Assembly: GCA_036250225.1 (NCBI GenBank)
Contig: JAPZLL010000113.1
Coordinates: forward strand, 1-10,880
DNA: 10,880 bases
Direction: 5' to 3'
Origin: Cercophora sp. LCS_1
Lineage: Eukaryota > Ascomycota > Sordariomycetes > Sordariales > Lasiosphaeriaceae
In this document: piece after piece, positions 9,971 to 10,880 of the stretch
Layout of the letters: each line of letters starts with the position of its first letter
Position numbering within the stretch: the first letter of the stretch is position 1
The notes under the pieces: model-generated
The model's database searches: none
The model's input: only the letters and a program-made list of their open reading frames with translations
Told to the model about the DNA's origin: nothing
Translations under genes and position numbers: made by a program

Positions 9971-10279
9971 GCATTATATAGTGCGGTAGTATAATAGATT
10001 ATATAGTTTTTAGTATAATAAATTATATAGTTTTTAGGTAGGGAGGGCATTATATAGTGTAGTAATATAATAGATTATACAATTTTTAATATAATAGATT
10101 ATATAGTTTTTAAGTAGGGAGGGCATTATATAATATAATAGCATAATAGATTATACAGTTTTTTGGTAGGAAAGCATTATATTGTGCAATAGTATAATAG
10201 ATTGCACAATTTTTGAGCGGAAAGGACATTATATAATATAGTAATATAATAGATTATACAGTTTTTGAGCGGGGAGGGT

Positions 10280-10315
10280 TGCAGGGCGGATACTAAGGGA
10301 TGGACTGTGGGGAAT
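10280..10315. repeat. unique G-rich 36-bp insertion in satellite B
   Basis: After GGGGAGGGT the repeat should continue ATTATA. Instead there are about 36 bases found nowhere else in the window, including GCAGGGCGGATACTAAGG and GGACTGTGGGG, before the box at 10316. It may be a remnant of a less decayed ancestral unit or a small insertion. I see no target-site duplication. Confidence 0.55.
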
Positions 10316-10359
10316 AAAATACCAAAAATTATTGCGAGATTGGTATGCGCGCAGGAAAA
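10316..10359. repeat. satellite B 44-bp box, copy 2
   Basis: The 19-mer CAAAAATTATTGCGAGATT is unchanged at 10323-10341, followed by a tail containing TATGCGCGCAGG. The 23-base spacing to the next TATTATA is kept. Confidence 0.8.
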
Positions 10360-10410
10360 TATTATATAGTGCAGTAATATAATAAATTATACAGTTTTTA
10401 GGTGGGCAGC

Positions 10411-10454
10411 AAAATAACAAAAATTATTGCGAGATTGGGCTTATATACAGAAAA
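10411..10454. repeat. satellite B 44-bp box, copy 3
   Basis: The 19-mer is unchanged at 10418-10436; the base pattern before it is AATAA rather than AATAC. It directly follows copy 2 with only one shortened unit between. The 23-base spacing is kept. Confidence 0.8.
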
Positions 10455-10660
10455 GCATTATATAGTGCAATAATAAAATAAATTATAAAATTTCAAATAG
10501 GGAAGGCATTATACAGCACAGTAATATTATAGATTGTATAGTTTCAGGTAGGGAGGGCATTATACAGTGCAGTAATGTAATAACTTATATAGTTTTTAAA
10601 CGGGGAAGGTATTATATAGTGTAGTAGCGCAATAGATTGTATAATTTTTAGGCGGGTAGC

Positions 10661-10704
10661 AAAATACCAAAAATTATTGTGAGACTGGACATACGTGTAG
10701 GAAA
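10661..10704. repeat. satellite B 44-bp box, copy 4
   Basis: The 19-mer at 10668-10686 carries two transitions (GCG to GTG, GATT to GACT). The tail ACATACGTGTAGGAAAA follows with the same spacing. Confidence 0.75.
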
Positions 10705-10790
10705 ACATTATACAATGCAATAATACAGTAGATTATACAGTTTTTAGGCGGAGAGGGCATTATATAATATAGTAGTTGTTGAAACAGGGT

Positions 10791-10826
10791 GCTGCCCACA
10801 GGGTTCGTAGTACGTAACCAGGCAGC
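10791..10826. repeat. 6-bp inverted repeat GCTGCC/GGCAGC
   Basis: GCTGCC (10791-10796) pairs with GGCAGC (10821-10826) across 24 bases. It lies directly before the stronger hairpin at 10827. Confidence 0.4.
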
Positions 10827-10850
10827 TTACAGTGGGTTTACCCACTGTAA
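10827..10850. repeat. perfect 11-bp hairpin with TT loop
   Basis: TTACAGTGGGT (10827-10837) and ACCCACTGTAA (10840-10850) are perfect reverse complements separated by two bases. Together with the three left-flank hairpins it makes palindromes a shared character of both flanks. A transcript of either strand would fold here. The function is unknown. Confidence 0.8.
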
Positions 10851-10880
10851 TACGCAGCGGAAGACTTGTGCGGAAGCAAA

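Larger units (their letters stand above)
9791..10776. repeat. satellite B: 51-52 bp tandem repeat with interspersed boxes
   Basis: The basic unit is roughly GGGCATTATATAGTGCAGTA, then an ATAATAGATTATACAG step, then TTTTTAGGCGGGGA. CATTATA-type starts fall at about 9820, 9871, 9972, 10048, 10124, 10175, 10227, 10360, 10456, 10507, 10558, 10610, 10706 and 10758. Most spacings are 51-52 bp. Two are 76 bp, from an extra copy of the AGATTATAYAGTTTTTA part. The spacings leading to 9972, 10360, 10456 and 10706 are lengthened by a 44-bp box. The G-rich tract lies on the + strand, opposite to the C-rich tract of satellite A. Variation is again mostly transitions. No open frame of interest exists on either strand. 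Confidence 0.9.
10777..10880. mobile_element. probable LTR start (terminus TGTTGAA), partial
   Basis: Satellite B matches its other copies through GTAGT at 10772-10776, where ATAATAG should follow. TGTTGAAAC starts instead, and all sequence to the window end is balanced in composition with no repeat relationship. TGTTG starts are common among Copia-type LTRs, and the 7-base end mirrors the left flank's TTCAACA. No polypurine tract lies directly before it: the purine-rich GGCGGAGAGGG at 10747-10757 is just the repeat's own G tract. The element therefore most likely begins here as an insertion into the satellite. It is cut by the window end, so family and coding content cannot be read. Confidence 0.55.

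Noticed and set aside
10229..10420. 63-residue open frame on the minus strand
   Set aside because: It lies wholly in satellite B and spans repeat units, a 44-bp box and the unique insertion. No domain or codon pattern supports a gene.
9927..10704. Homology of satellite B boxes to the reverse complement of the satellite A short unit
   Set aside because: ATTATTGCG and GCATTATAT occur in both, 23 bases apart in some copies, which is tempting. The bases between agree at about chance level even when transitions are allowed, so I do not claim relationship.
98..10776. G-quadruplex or i-motif arrays from the C-rich and G-rich tracts
   Set aside because: Usually only two suitable runs lie close together in each unit; the next are tens of bases away, so a compact four-run motif is not seen.
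98..10776. Mitochondrial AT-rich intergenic DNA with GC clusters
   Set aside because: No mitochondrial gene, tRNA or intron is visible, and LTR-like edges plus transition-type decay fit nuclear repeats better. It cannot be fully excluded from this window alone.

Overview
The window contains no gene. It is a block of nested satellite DNA, about 10.7 kb long, whose two edges look like the ends of LTR retrotransposons. The layout suggests a eukaryotic nuclear genome. A filamentous ascomycete is my best guess, because repeat copies differ almost only by C/T and G/A transitions (as after repeat-induced point mutation, RIP, or decay of methylated cytosine) while the edges are not decayed. The host assignment is inference; nothing in the sequence fixes the taxon. 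No believable reading frame, tRNA, rRNA or CRISPR is present.

Layout. (1) 1-97: balanced-GC sequence rich in small perfect palindromes, ending TTCAACA. (2) 98-9790: satellite A, about 93 units by my hand count. All units start with a shared AT head (ATAATATAAT). There are four size classes: a half unit of 31-33 bp (XS), a basic unit of 70-73 bp (S), a long unit of 171-175 bp (L), and a long unit with an extra AT-rich piece, 194-198 bp (L+). A deleted long unit of about 180 bp occurs only near the right end. (3) 9791-10776: satellite B, an unrelated-looking 51-52 bp repeat with its G-rich tract on the + strand, carrying four copies of a well-kept 44-bp box. (4) 10777-10880: balanced-GC sequence starting TGTTGAA, the reverse complement of the end of the left flank.

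The main result is that satellite A is built of higher-order repeats (HORs), and the composite unit changes along the array. At 1341-2328 the unit is L-S (about 247 bp, four rounds). At 2526-4386 it is L+-L+-S (465 bp, four rounds at 465-466 bp). At 4458-8701 it is L+-S-XS31-S-XS33-S-S (546-547 bp in its standard form, seven rounds, with variants explained by whole added or lost units). At 8702-9790 only long units remain. This is the pattern expected from unequal crossover or local amplification, as in centromeric and pericentromeric satellites. A centromere, pericentromere or other heterochromatic location is plausible but not shown.

The satellites break off exactly where the TGTTGAA/TTCAACA ends begin, so the simplest history is an old, mutated array later hit by LTR elements. 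All unit boundaries and counts were read by eye and may be off by a base or two.
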